Shown: positions 54,875-63,408 of the stretch, piece by piece | Numbering within the stretch: position 1 is the first letter of the stretch | Layout: every line of letters begins with the position of its first letter | Origin: Bog-473 sp963745175 | GTDB lineage: Bacteria; Actinomycetota; Acidimicrobiia; Acidimicrobiales; RAAP-2 | NCBI GenBank assembly: GCA_963745175.1 | Contig: CAVUWK010000005.1 | Span: 496,001-560,000 of the forward strand | Direction: 5' to 3' | DNA length: 64,000 nt | Translations under genes and position numbers: made by a program | Notes under the pieces: generated by a model | Told to the model about the DNA's origin: nothing | The model's database searches: none | What the model saw: the letters and a program-made list of their open reading frames with translations, nothing else

Positions 54875-57800
54875 GTGACGAACACCGAGAACTTGGCCAT
54901 TCTCTTCACCGATGTGGTCGGCTCGACGGAGCTCTCCCATCAGCAGTCTCCCGAAGAGGGAGACGAGGTGCGGCGGCGTCACTACGCCATCTTGCGCCGC
55001 GCCGTCCTCGAGGCCGACGGCAAAGAGGTCAAGAACCTCGGTGACGGGCTGATGGTCGTCTTCGGCTCGGCGTCGGCTGCCCTGGGGTGCGCCGTGGCCA
55101 TGCAGCAAGGAGTCGACCTGGACAACCGCGAGCCTCTCCACCCCGTCGTCGGCCTGCGGGTCGGTCTCAGCTGCGGTGAGGTCAGTCCGGACGACAACGA
55201 CTACTTCGGCGACCCCGTCATCGAGGCCGCACGCCTGTGTGCCCTGTGCGAAGGCGGGCAGATTCTCGCCGCCGAGATCGTGCAGCGGACCGCAGGTCGC
55301 CGGAGCCGCCACCAGTACCGGGACCTCGGTGCCCTGCCCCTCAAGGGCCTGCCCGATCCCGTTGCATCGACCGAAGTGCTCTGGGAGCCTGCACCGCAGG
55401 CACCCGCGGGGACGAGGATCCCGCTCCCGAAACGCCTGCCCCTTCGGCCTGGATCGGGCGTCATCGGCCGCGAGCCGGAGTTGCTGGTAATTCGGCACAT
55501 CGCGAAAGCGATCACAGCCGGCGAGCCGCACCGGGCCTGCTTCATCTCGGGGGAGCCCGGCCAGGGCAAGACGACCCTGGTAGCCGAGGCGGCGCGCTCG
55601 GAATTCGATAGCGGGTCGTGCGTGCTGTTCGGACATTGCGAGGAGGATCTCGCTACCCCGTATCAGCTCTTTGCCGAGGCGCTCGGGCACTATGTGGCGC
55701 ACGCACCCGAGGAACAATTGCGCACGCATGTCGCTCGGTTCGGTTCCGAGCTCACGCGGTTGGTCCCGTCCCTCGCCGACAGGGTCGCGGACCTGCCACC
55801 GTCGAAGGCCACCGACACCGATACCGAGAGGTATCTCCTCCTGGCGGCGGTCATCGGTCTCCTGACAGAGGTGTCGGAGAACCAACTGGTTCTGCTCGTC
55901 CTCGACGATCTCCAGTGGGCCGACGAAGGCAGCCTGCTCCTGTTGCGCCACATCATGGCGAGCGATCAGCGAATGCAGGTGCTGATCGTCGGGACATACC
56001 GCGACAGCGAGCTGTCCCTGACCCACCCGCTCCTCGACACGCTGGCCAGCCTGCGTCGGCGCGGGGAGGTGGCGCGCCTGGAGCTGGCGGGATTGGACAA
56101 CGGCGGCGTGGTGGCGTTCATGGAGGCCATTGCGGGCTACACCCTCGACGACGCCGCGGTCACCCTCGCCCACGCCGTGCACCGGGACACCGACGGCAAC
56201 CCGTTCTTCGTGAGCGAGCTGCTGCGCCATCTATCCGAAACCGGGACCATCTACCAGGACGAGAGTGGCCGTTGGGTGACGGACGAGTCGCTCGAGCAGA
56301 TGAAGTTGCCGCTGAGCGTGCACGAGGTGATCGGCGCACGGGTGGGGAGGCTCGGGCTCGATTCCGGCAAGGTGCTGTCCCTGGCGGCAGTCATCGGACG
56401 TGACTTCGACCTCGACCTTCTTTCGCGAGCCACCGAGACGGCCGAGGAGGATCTGCTCGACATCCTCGACAGGGCCGTGAGCGCCGCCCTGGTACGCGAG
56501 CTCGCACATGCTCCCGGGCGCTTCACCTTCGCCCACGCCCTGATCCAACAGACCCTGTACGAGGACCTCGGACCCACCCGCCAGGCCCGGGCCCACCGAC
56601 TGGTGGCGGAGGCCCTGGAGGACATGTGCGGGAATGACCCAGGGGCGCGGGTAGGTGAACTGGCCCGGCATTGGATCGGCGCCAGCCAGGGCAGCGACGT
56701 GCTCAAGGCCGTGCGCTACTCCCAGCAGGCGGGCGACGCTGCGCTCGGTGCGTTGGCCCCGGCCGACGCCCTGCGGCATTACACGGATGCCCGTGACCTC
56801 TCCGAGCGTGCCGCTGCCCCGGATCCCGTGCTGGCCATTGACCTGGCGATCGGACTGGGCACGGCTCAGCGGCAGACGGGTGACCCCGCGTTCCGCGACA
56901 CGTTGCTGGGCGCCGCCCGCCGCGCCATCGAGCTGGGTGACACCGGCCGCCTCGTCACGGCGGCTCTGGCCAACGATCGTGGCTTCTACAGCGCCGTGGG
57001 AGCAATCGATGCCGACAAGGTCGAGATCCTCGAAACGGCAGCGGCCATGTTGTCCACGCCGAGCGCGGACCGGGCACTCGTGCTGGCAACCTTGTGTTCG
57101 GAACTGGCGCACGGCAGTCCGCTCGAACGGCGCCAGGTCCTGGCCGACGAGGCCATCGCCATCGCCGAGTCCCTCCACGACCACGCCGTCCTGGTGCGCG
57201 TCCTCAATCACATCCAAGTCGCCCTCCAGGTGCCCTCGCTCCTGGCGCTCTCACTCACCCGGACGACCCTCGCCCTCGAGCTCGCTGCGCGCGTGGGAGA
57301 TCCGGTACAGCTCTACTGGGCGGCCCAATGGCGGGCCGAGGTTGCTGCCCGCGCCGCCGACAGCGACGAGATGCTCCGCTGCATTGGCATCCACGGGTCC
57401 ATGGCCGAGCAGCTCAATCAGCCGATCCTCAACTGGGGCCATGCGTTCATCAGCGCGGTACCCGCCCAGATCGCTGGTGACACCGACGAGGCGGAAGGAC
57501 TGGCGACCGAGGCCCTGCAGATAGGCAAGGAGTCGGGGCAACCCGACGCCGAGACCATCTTCGGCGCACAGCTCATCATCGTCTGCGGCCAGCGGGGGAC
57601 GATGAGCGACCTGGCGCCGCTCATCGAGCAGATGGCGGCCGAGGCGCCCGACATCTCGCAATGGCTGTTCAAGTCGCTGCTCGCCAAGGCGTACGTCGAA
57701 GGCGACCGCTTCGACGCTGCCCGAGTGCTGCTGGAGGATTTCGCCGAGGCTCACTTCGACCTCCCGCAGGACCAGATCTGGCTCACCGGCATGGTCGACT

Positions 57801-58198
57801 TCGCCGAAGCGGCCATTGAGTGCGGTGATCCCCGCTATGCCGGTCCGCTGTTTGAACGCCTCGAACCATGGGCAGACCAGCTGCCCGCCACCGGTGGCTC
57901 GGCCTTGGCGCCGGTGAGCTACTACCTCGGTGGTCTCAGTACGGTCCTCGGCCGCTTCGATGATGCCGAGTCCTACTTCTCGCACTGCGGTGCGCTTTGT
58001 GCGCGCATGGGCGCCAAATTCTTCGCCGTCCGAACCGATCTCGCCTTGGGCAGGTTGCTGGCGGCGCGGCGCGGCCCCGGCGACGTGGCGAAGGCGCGGG
58101 AGCTCTACACAAGCACCCACGCCACGGCGGCACGTCTCGGCTATGGGGCGGTGGAGCGACGGGCGGGAGAGGCGTTACGCACCCTCATCACAACCTGA
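54875..58198 (+). CDS. Class III nucleotide-cyclase-domain protein with AAA/STAND ATPase and TPR region
   Basis: A 1107-residue cytoplasmic protein. An N-terminal class III cyclase domain (residues 5-170) is followed by an AAA-type ATPase (about 210-480; Walker A GEPGQGKTT, Walker B LVLDDLQWAD) and a long helical, TPR-like region. In the cyclase domain both metal Asp residues (FTDVVGSTE, NLGDGLMVVF) and the substrate Lys are present, but the catalytic Asn position is Ile (DPVIEAARLC), so activity is doubtful. Unlike many relatives there is no LuxR DNA-binding tail. It may be a signalling ATPase. GTG 54875 follows GGGGGAAAGG. Confidence 0.88.
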   Translation: MTNTENLAILFTDVVGSTELSHQQSPEEGDEVRRRHYAILRRAVLEADGKEVKNLGDGLMVVFGSASAALGCAVAMQQGVDLDNREPLHPVVGLRVGLSCGEVSPDDNDYFGDPVIEAARLCALCEGGQILAAEIVQRTAGRRSRHQYRDLGALPLKGLPDPVASTEVLWEPAPQAPAGTRIPLPKRLPLRPGSGVIGREPELLVIRHIAKAITAGEPHRACFISGEPGQGKTTLVAEAARSEFDSGSCVLFGHCEEDLATPYQLFAEALGHYVAHAPEEQLRTHVARFGSELTRLVPSLADRVADLPPSKATDTDTERYLLLAAVIGLLTEVSENQLVLLVLDDLQWADEGSLLLLRHIMASDQRMQVLIVGTYRDSELSLTHPLLDTLASLRRRGEVARLELAGLDNGGVVAFMEAIAGYTLDDAAVTLAHAVHRDTDGNPFFVSELLRHLSETGTIYQDESGRWVTDESLEQMKLPLSVHEVIGARVGRLGLDSGKVLSLAAVIGRDFDLDLLSRATETAEEDLLDILDRAVSAALVRELAHAPGRFTFAHALIQQTLYEDLGPTRQARAHRLVAEALEDMCGNDPGARVGELARHWIGASQGSDVLKAVRYSQQAGDAALGALAPADALRHYTDARDLSERAAAPDPVLAIDLAIGLGTAQRQTGDPAFRDTLLGAARRAIELGDTGRLVTAALANDRGFYSAVGAIDADKVEILETAAAMLSTPSADRALVLATLCSELAHGSPLERRQVLADEAIAIAESLHDHAVLVRVLNHIQVALQVPSLLALSLTRTTLALELAARVGDPVQLYWAAQWRAEVAARAADSDEMLRCIGIHGSMAEQLNQPILNWGHAFISAVPAQIAGDTDEAEGLATEALQIGKESGQPDAETIFGAQLIIVCGQRGTMSDLAPLIEQMAAEAPDISQWLFKSLLAKAYVEGDRFDAARVLLEDFAEAHFDLPQDQIWLTGMVDFAEAAIECGDPRYAGPLFERLEPWADQLPATGGSALAPVSYYLGGLSTVLGRFDDAESYFSHCGALCARMGAKFFAVRTDLALGRLLAARRGPGDVAKARELYTSTHATAARLGYGAVERRAGEALRTLITT

Positions 58199-58241
58199 CG
58201 GTCGTCCGACTGCGGGCCGGGCTCCTGGCCATCCTGTTTGA

Positions 58242-58793
58242 ATGGCCTCCATGACTCTCTATGCGTTGGGTGAGGAACGACCGCGGATCCACCCTGAGGC
58301 CTATGTCCACCCCGAGGCCGTCCTGATCGGCGAGGTCCGTCTCGGACCGAAGTCAAGTGTTTGGCCGGGAGTCGTCATTCGTGCGGACAATGGACCGATC
58401 GTCATCGGTGCCCGGACCTCGATACAAGATGGTTCCGTCATCCACACGCAATCCATGAACCCGACACGGATCGGGGCCGACTGCGTGGTCGGCCACCTGG
58501 CGCACCTGGAAGGCTGCATCCTCGAGGACATGGTGCTCATCGGATCCGGCGCTGTCGTCCTCGAACGGGTCATCTGCCGCTCGTCTTCGCTGGTCGGGGC
58601 AGGCGCCGTCGTCCCTCCCGGTACCGAGGTCCCCGCGGGAGCGATGGCGCTCGGCGTTCCAGCCCGCATCCGACTCGCTGCGGTCGAACCGGGTTCGGTG
58701 GAGGCCCGCGCCGAGGCGTACTCAACCAGGCATTTGCCCCAACATCGCGACGGCAGTCACGAAGTGACCATGGCGGAGTGCCTCGAGCCCTGA
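58242..58793 (+). CDS. Gamma-carbonic anhydrase-like hexapeptide-repeat protein
   Basis: A 183-residue left-handed beta-helix protein of the gamma-CA/PaaY/YrdA group. Hexapeptide repeats run from about residue 20 to 140. The three zinc-site His residues are visible in GSVIHTQS and CVVGHLAHLEGC, in the right order. Such trimers hydrate CO2 or act as related metalloenzymes; enzymatic activity is not certain in many members. The start is ATG 58242, with an in-frame ATG at 58251 as alternative. Confidence 0.88.
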   Translation: MASMTLYALGEERPRIHPEAYVHPEAVLIGEVRLGPKSSVWPGVVIRADNGPIVIGARTSIQDGSVIHTQSMNPTRIGADCVVGHLAHLEGCILEDMVLIGSGAVVLERVICRSSSLVGAGAVVPPGTEVPAGAMALGVPARIRLAAVEPGSVEARAEAYSTRHLPQHRDGSHEVTMAECLEP

Positions 58794-58815
58794 TACGGGC
58801 CGGCGTCGATGAGCA

Positions 58816-59052
58816 TCAGTCCTCGGGAAGCTCATAGAAGTCACGCTTCATTTTCCGGTACCACCCCATTCCGGAAATGGGATGCCTCCACCGACCCTTC
58901 ATCTCCTTCAATGTATCCTCGTGCGTCGCATCGCCACCGGCGACCATTTCCTTTAGATGGCCGTCTTGCGCCTTGATGACCTCATCAGCGGTCGCACCGT
59001 GGTGCGAGAAATCACATGGTCCGCCCATTTGCTTGCATGTCATCGTCTTCAT
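58816..59052 (-). CDS. Small DUF1059-like protein
   Basis: A 78-residue protein beginning MKTMTCKQMGGPCDFSHHGA. The two early cysteines and the ADEVIKAQDGHLKEM helix match the short DUF1059 family of unknown function, which is often found alone in soil bacteria. The C-terminal WYRKMKRDFYELPED is longer than in most relatives. ATG 59052 has an excellent AAAGGAGGCGA site upstream. It diverges from the methyltransferase gene. Confidence 0.72.
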   Translation of the reverse strand: MKTMTCKQMGGPCDFSHHGATADEVIKAQDGHLKEMVAGGDATHEDTLKEMKGRWRHPISGMGWYRKMKRDFYELPED

Positions 59053-59179
59053 GAGGCTCGCCTCCTTTCGTGGGACGTGGCCGTCAACTCGGACGATTCC
59101 CCGATGCAGACGAGGTTGCCCGAGTTCATCGATGATTGTAGGAGCGACGACCTGGCCAGATCTGATGGGCTTTTGAGCC

Positions 59180-59899
59180 ATGCCTGATCCGATCTTCGAG
59201 GAGCCACGGCTCGCCGAAATCTACGATTTCTTGGAGCCCGATCGGCGTGATCTCGACGCGTACGTCGCTTTGGCCCTAGACCTGCGAGCTCTTTCCGTGC
59301 TCGACATTGGATGTGGAACCGGTACCCTCGCCTGCCGTCTCGCTGAGCTCGGCATGGAGGTGACAGCAGTCGATCCCGCCGCTGCTTCCGTCAGAGTGGC
59401 CCGCAGGAAGCCGCACGCGGATCGAGTGAGGTGGGTCGTCGGCGATGCCGCTTCACTGGCGTCACTGCAGGTGGATCTGGTGACCATGACCGGCAACGTC
59501 GCCCAAGTGTTCGTGACCGATCGCGAGTGGGAATCGAACCTCCAAGCGGTGCGGGCCGCCCTGCGGCCTGGTGGCCATCTTGTCTTCGAGGTACGAGATC
59601 CCGCTCGGGAGGATTGGAAGAACTGGACGCGACGGCATTCATTGACACGCCACGAACTGCCCGGGGTTGGCGGCGTTGAGACGTGGGTGGACCTCATCGC
59701 GGCCAACCCACCATTGATCTCCTTTCGCTGGACCTTCGCCTTTGAGGCCGATGGTGCCGAGCTCACGTCGGACTCGACGCTGCGCTTCAGAGAGCGGGCC
59801 GAGATCGGTGAAGCCCTCGGTGCGGCGGGCTTTGTGGTCGAGGATGTCCGAGATGCGCCGGATCGTCCCGGTCGGGAGTTCGTGTTCATTGCGAAGTGA
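59180..59899 (+). CDS. SAM-dependent methyltransferase
   Basis: A 239-residue class I methyltransferase with motif I VLDIGCGTGTLACRLAELG (residues about 40-58), the acidic AVDPAAAS, VVGDAASL and the post-motif LRPGGHLVFEVRDP. The domain resembles the YjhP/UbiG-like group, but no acceptor can be named. Stands alone, 127 bases from the divergent DUF1059 gene. Confidence 0.86.
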   Translation: MPDPIFEEPRLAEIYDFLEPDRRDLDAYVALALDLRALSVLDIGCGTGTLACRLAELGMEVTAVDPAAASVRVARRKPHADRVRWVVGDAASLASLQVDLVTMTGNVAQVFVTDREWESNLQAVRAALRPGGHLVFEVRDPAREDWKNWTRRHSLTRHELPGVGGVETWVDLIAANPPLISFRWTFAFEADGAELTSDSTLRFRERAEIGEALGAAGFVVEDVRDAPDRPGREFVFIAK

Positions 59900-59968
59900 C
59901 CCAGCCCGATTCCGGCCTCCCGAGACCCTCACCCCGCCGCACCGCCACGTGGACAAGAATGCCGGGCA

Positions 59969-60304
59969 ATGGCATTCGGTCAACAGTCAGGTCCACCGGC
60001 CTCGTCCACGCAGGTGCGAGAGCTTCTGGCCCTCCTCAAGGAGGCCGGACATTCCGACTTTCGCGATGCACGCGGCCCCATGCGGTTCACTCAGCGTCAG
60101 GCCGGGGGCAAGTTCTCTCGCGACGAAGCGGCGGCGTTCATCGCCCAGCTCTTGGATGCAGAGTCTGACGCGACGACTGCGGCTGCTCCGCCAGCGTGGC
60201 GGCACTCCGCCCAAGAGCAAGTGATCAGGGCCCTGCCTTCGGAAGAACTCGCTGGTGAGCTTCGTCGTCGCGGATGGACTGCCACTGAGCCCGAGACGGC
60301 GTAA
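59969..60304 (+). CDS. Hypothetical protein, 111 residues
   Basis: A small soluble protein with two helical segments (TQVRELLALLKEAGHSDF and DEAAAFIAQLLDA) around a Gly-rich turn, and a basic end LAGELRRRGWTATEPETA. The N-terminal repeat-like pattern resembles short SAP-like or helical DNA-binding segments, but I cannot support a family. No strong ribosome site precedes ATG 59969. Confidence 0.45.
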   Translation: MAFGQQSGPPASSTQVRELLALLKEAGHSDFRDARGPMRFTQRQAGGKFSRDEAAAFIAQLLDAESDATTAAAPPAWRHSAQEQVIRALPSEELAGELRRRGWTATEPETA

Positions 60305-60336
60305 GCGCATGGCGACGCCCCGCTCGGCGTGCGGAA

Positions 60337-61347
60337 TCACGAGGGTGGCACCTGCCATGTCACAAGGTCACGACTGCGGGCGATCCCGATACGGGCGTGG
60401 CCCCAGCCTCCGAAGCGCGTGAGCTCGGTGCTGCCGGCATAGGTCAGGTAGTCCTCCCCTTGCGGCCCCACGCACAGGAAGGCGGAGTTGGCGTGCTCGT
60501 AGCTCACGCTGGAGATCCCACTGCCCGTGTTGAACGACTCACTGGGCACCGCGAGCGACTGGCCCGCACTCCAGTGCAGCCAGGTGGTCGGAGTCGCGGG
60601 ATCCCCCGCACCGAGCGTGAACAGGAAGGGCTGGTCCAGGGTGTTCGACGTCGCCACCAGGTGCCACGCGCCGTCGACTGTCACGAACTCGTAATTCTCG
60701 ACGGTGTCGTTGTACAGCACGATGTCGGGCCGGCCCACCAGGCGGAACGTCCCGGACAGCGTCGGCGCCCAGGCGATCTCGAAGTGCTGTGTCGCCGTCC
60801 CCGCCTTGAAGCCCAGGACCACCCCGTTTCCGGTGAAGGCCAGCGCGGCGTCGATCATGCGGTGCGCCAGCCCGGGTCCGAGCGGGTGCGCGGCCGACCA
60901 CGTGCGCAGCGAGGCGTTGCGACTGGTCCGGTACGCCAGCCCCTCTGGCGTCTGGTACGTGACGATGAAGGTCCCGGTCGGTGATCGGACGATGTCGGGC
61001 GAGGCGGCGTTGTCGGCAATGACCTTCGGCGACGTCCAGTGCCGTAAATCAGGGCTCGACGAGATGGCGACGCTGAAGTGCACGCGCGGGGCCGCCTTGG
61101 TCTCGGTCATGTCGCTGTAGAGCATGTGCCACGACCCACCCGACCACTGCAGCGCCTGGTCCTTCACGCCCACCGAGGGGAACGACAGAATCGGGTTGCG
61201 CAAGGTGGACCAGTCGAGGGGCGGGGGCGGGGTACCCACGATGCAGGCGTGGTCCTGTCCGGGCGCGACGGGTGCCGCGCCGGCCAGACCGGGCCCCAGC
61301 ACAATGGCCGCAGCCACCGCCGTGCTCACGAGAAGGGGGCGCCGCAC
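60337..61347 (-). CDS. Secreted beta-propeller protein, glycosidase family 43-like
   Basis: A 336-residue exported protein with signal peptide MRRPLLVSTAVAAAIVLGPG (cleaved near AGAAP). The mature part reads as a five-bladed propeller: VGVKDQALQWSGGSWHMLYSD, ASPDIVRSPTGTFIVTYQ, DAALAFTGNGVVLGFKA, NYEFVTVDGAWHLVATSN and GHARIGIARSRDLVTWQV. These blade patterns match GH43/GH62-type arabinosidases and relatives; the usual acidic triad may be the Asp of KDQAL, Asp of SPDIV and Glu of ENYEF. An arabinan-active enzyme would suit the DPA genes, but this is only a suggestion. Confidence 0.7.
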   Translation of the reverse strand: MRRPLLVSTAVAAAIVLGPGLAGAAPVAPGQDHACIVGTPPPPLDWSTLRNPILSFPSVGVKDQALQWSGGSWHMLYSDMTETKAAPRVHFSVAISSSPDLRHWTSPKVIADNAASPDIVRSPTGTFIVTYQTPEGLAYRTSRNASLRTWSAAHPLGPGLAHRMIDAALAFTGNGVVLGFKAGTATQHFEIAWAPTLSGTFRLVGRPDIVLYNDTVENYEFVTVDGAWHLVATSNTLDQPFLFTLGAGDPATPTTWLHWSAGQSLAVPSESFNTGSGISSVSYEHANSAFLCVGPQGEDYLTYAGSTELTRFGGWGHARIGIARSRDLVTWQVPPS

Positions 61348-61377
61348 GTCGGCACGCTACGGCAGACTGGGTGGTCG

Positions 61378-61788
61378 ATGCAGACGATTGTGCTGGACAT
61401 CGACTCCTCCCGCGAGCGCATCGTCGACCTGACGAGGGAGCTCGAACGCTTCTGCGCCACGCTGGGCGACGGGCTGGTCAACGTCTTCGTGCCCCACGCC
61501 ACCGCCGGCGTGGCGCTCATGGAGACCGGCTCGGGGTCCGAGGGCGACCTCATCGCCGCGCTGGAGCGCCTCCTCCCCCGCGACGCCCGCTACCAGCACG
61601 CGCACGGGTCGCCGGGCCACGGAGCCGACCACGTGCTGCCAGCCTTCGTGAGCCCGTCGGTGACGCTGCCCGTATTCGGGGGCCAGGTGGCGCTGGGGAC
61701 CTGGCAGTCCGTCGTTCTGGTGGACCTGAACGTCGACAACCCCCGGCGACACGTGCGCTTCAGCTTTGTGCCCGGCTCAGGTGGCTGA
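61378..61788 (+). CDS. YjbQ family (UPF0047) protein
   Basis: A 136-residue protein of the YjbQ/UPF0047 family. NVFVPHATAGVALMETGSGS, HGSPGHGADHVLPAFV and LGTWQSVVLVDLNVDNPRRH are the diagnostic blocks, with His residues that bind a metal or phosphate. E. coli YjbQ has weak thiamine-phosphate synthase activity, though the physiological role is not settled. Start ATG 61378; last 12 bases overlap the convergent thioesterase end. Confidence 0.88.
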   Translation: MQTIVLDIDSSRERIVDLTRELERFCATLGDGLVNVFVPHATAGVALMETGSGSEGDLIAALERLLPRDARYQHAHGSPGHGADHVLPAFVSPSVTLPVFGGQVALGTWQSVVLVDLNVDNPRRHVRFSFVPGSGG

Positions 61789-62562
61789 CGACCCCTCGTC
61801 CTCGCGCCGCCGCGCCATCGCCCGCTGCCAGTCGGGGTCGACCAACGGCGCTTCGGTGCCGTGGGCGTTGCCGGAAACGATATCGAGCATGCGGCCCGGC
61901 GGGACCACGATGAAGACACCCTCGGCCTCCGCCGTCAGCTCGCCCTGGTAGTAGATGCCGCCCCAGGCGAAGACCTTGCGCCCCTCCGTGCCCGTGTTGC
62001 GGGCCGCCAGTTCGAGCGGGGCCAGCAGTGGCGTCGGCCGGCGGTAGCGGATCTTCAGGGTCCCGGTCATCGCCCCCGTGCCGGCCAGGATGTTGGACAT
62101 GCCGAGCAGCTCGTCGAAGAGCTCGGCGATCACGCCGCCGTGCACGCAGGTCGGCGGTCCCTCGTAGGCGTAGCCGAAGGTCACCCGGCCCCGGACCTCG
62201 CGCTCCCCGTTCTCGCCCTCCACGGCCCAGACCTCGACCGGCGGCGCCACCGGGTTGGCGAAGCCGATCACGGGGCTGGTCGAGAAGATGTCCTGGGGGT
62301 GCCCCTCGGCGAAGGGCTGGTTGCGCGGTCGCTTCTCCTCCCGGGCCGCCGCCTCCAGGCGGTCGGCCACGACGGCAATCTGGGTCGCCGCCTCGGTGAC
62401 GAACTCCTCGCGCAGTGGCTGGCCGACCGCCACCGCGGTGACCCGGCGCACTGCGTCGGCGAGGTGGTTCAGCGGCTCGTCGCCCGCCGTCGTCGACGGG
62501 CCGTCGACACCGGGGAACCCACCGCCGGCGGGCGGGTCGAGCGGGCGGTCCGGTCCGCTCAC
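61777..62562 (-). CDS. PaaI/4HBT-type hotdog thioesterase
   Basis: A 261-residue protein with an N-terminal helical extension (about 95 residues) and a C-terminal hotdog domain from about residue 100. GPPTCVHGGVIAELFDELLG is the typical active helix with catalytic Asp or Glu, followed by MTGTLKIRYRRPTPL and VFAWGGIYYQGELTAEAEGVFI. It would hydrolyse an acyl-CoA. GTG 62562 overlaps the crotonase stop by four bases, so the two are likely in one operon. Confidence 0.85.
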   Translation of the reverse strand: MSGPDRPLDPPAGGGFPGVDGPSTTAGDEPLNHLADAVRRVTAVAVGQPLREEFVTEAATQIAVVADRLEAAAREEKRPRNQPFAEGHPQDIFSTSPVIGFANPVAPPVEVWAVEGENGEREVRGRVTFGYAYEGPPTCVHGGVIAELFDELLGMSNILAGTGAMTGTLKIRYRRPTPLLAPLELAARNTGTEGRKVFAWGGIYYQGELTAEAEGVFIVVPPGRMLDIVSGNAHGTEAPLVDPDWQRAMARRREDEGSSAT

Positions 62563-63353
62563 GTGCGGGTGTAGTTGGGGGGCCGCTTCTCGGCGAAGGC
62601 CTTCTGGCCCTCAGCGGCGTCGTTGCTGGCGAAGATCGGCCAGCCGATCTCGAGCTCGTGGGCCAGCCCGTCCACCTCGGACATGCCCTCGGTCTCCCGG
62701 ACCGATCGCTTGATCGCCTCCACCGCCAGCGGACCGTTGGCGCCGATCACCGCGGCGATCTCGAGCGCCTTGTCGAGCGCGGTGCCCTTGGGGACGACGT
62801 GCCCGATGAGGCCGATGCGCAGCGCCTCCTCGGCCGGCACCTCACGGGCGGTCAGGAGCAGCTCCATGGCGAGCGTGTAGGGGATCTGCCGGCGCAGCCG
62901 CACCGTCGAGCCGCCGAGCGGGAACAGGCCGCGCTTGGCCTCGAAGACGCCGAAGACCGCCCCCTCCCCCGCCACGCGGATGTCGGTGGCCTGCAGGATC
63001 TCGGTCCCGCCGGCCACGGCCCAGCCCTCGACGGCGGCGATCAGCGGCTTGCGCAGGTCGTAGTGGCGCAGCAACGCCTTCCAGTGCAGGTCCGGGTCCT
63101 CGGTCATGCGCGCCTGGTACTTCTCGGCGTCGCTGCCCCCCATGGCCTTGAGGTCCATGCCGGCGCAGAACGTCCCGCCGGCCCCGGTGAGGATGGCGCA
63201 GCGGATGTCGTCGTTGCCGTCGATCTCCGCCCAGGCGTCCTTCATGCCGACCAGCATGGGCAGGCTCAACGCGTTCTTCGCCTCCGGACGGTTCATGGTG
63301 ACGATGGCGGTGGCGCCGTCGCGCTCGAACGTCAGGTGCTCTGTCGTAACCAC
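62559..63353 (-). CDS. Enoyl-CoA hydratase/isomerase family protein (crotonase)
   Basis: A 264-residue crotonase, intact. The oxyanion-hole segments are GAGGTFCAGMDLKAMGG near residue 65 and PLIAAVEGWAVAGGTEI near 105; FGVFEAKRGLFPLGGSTVRL carries the position of the second acid, where Gly replaces the usual Glu, so it may be an isomerase or another crotonase activity. Start GTG 63353 has GGAGGGGACC upstream. Lies in a run thiolase-crotonase-thioesterase on the minus strand, suggesting a beta-oxidation operon. Confidence 0.9.
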   Translation of the reverse strand: MVTTEHLTFERDGATAIVTMNRPEAKNALSLPMLVGMKDAWAEIDGNDDIRCAILTGAGGTFCAGMDLKAMGGSDAEKYQARMTEDPDLHWKALLRHYDLRKPLIAAVEGWAVAGGTEILQATDIRVAGEGAVFGVFEAKRGLFPLGGSTVRLRRQIPYTLAMELLLTAREVPAEEALRIGLIGHVVPKGTALDKALEIAAVIGANGPLAVEAIKRSVRETEGMSEVDGLAHELEIGWPIFASNDAAEGQKAFAEKRPPNYTRT

Positions 63354-63408
63354 GGTCCCCTCCAGAGGTAGGCGCCGGAATGAAGATGGAGCGGCGGGCG
63401 AGTGCCCC

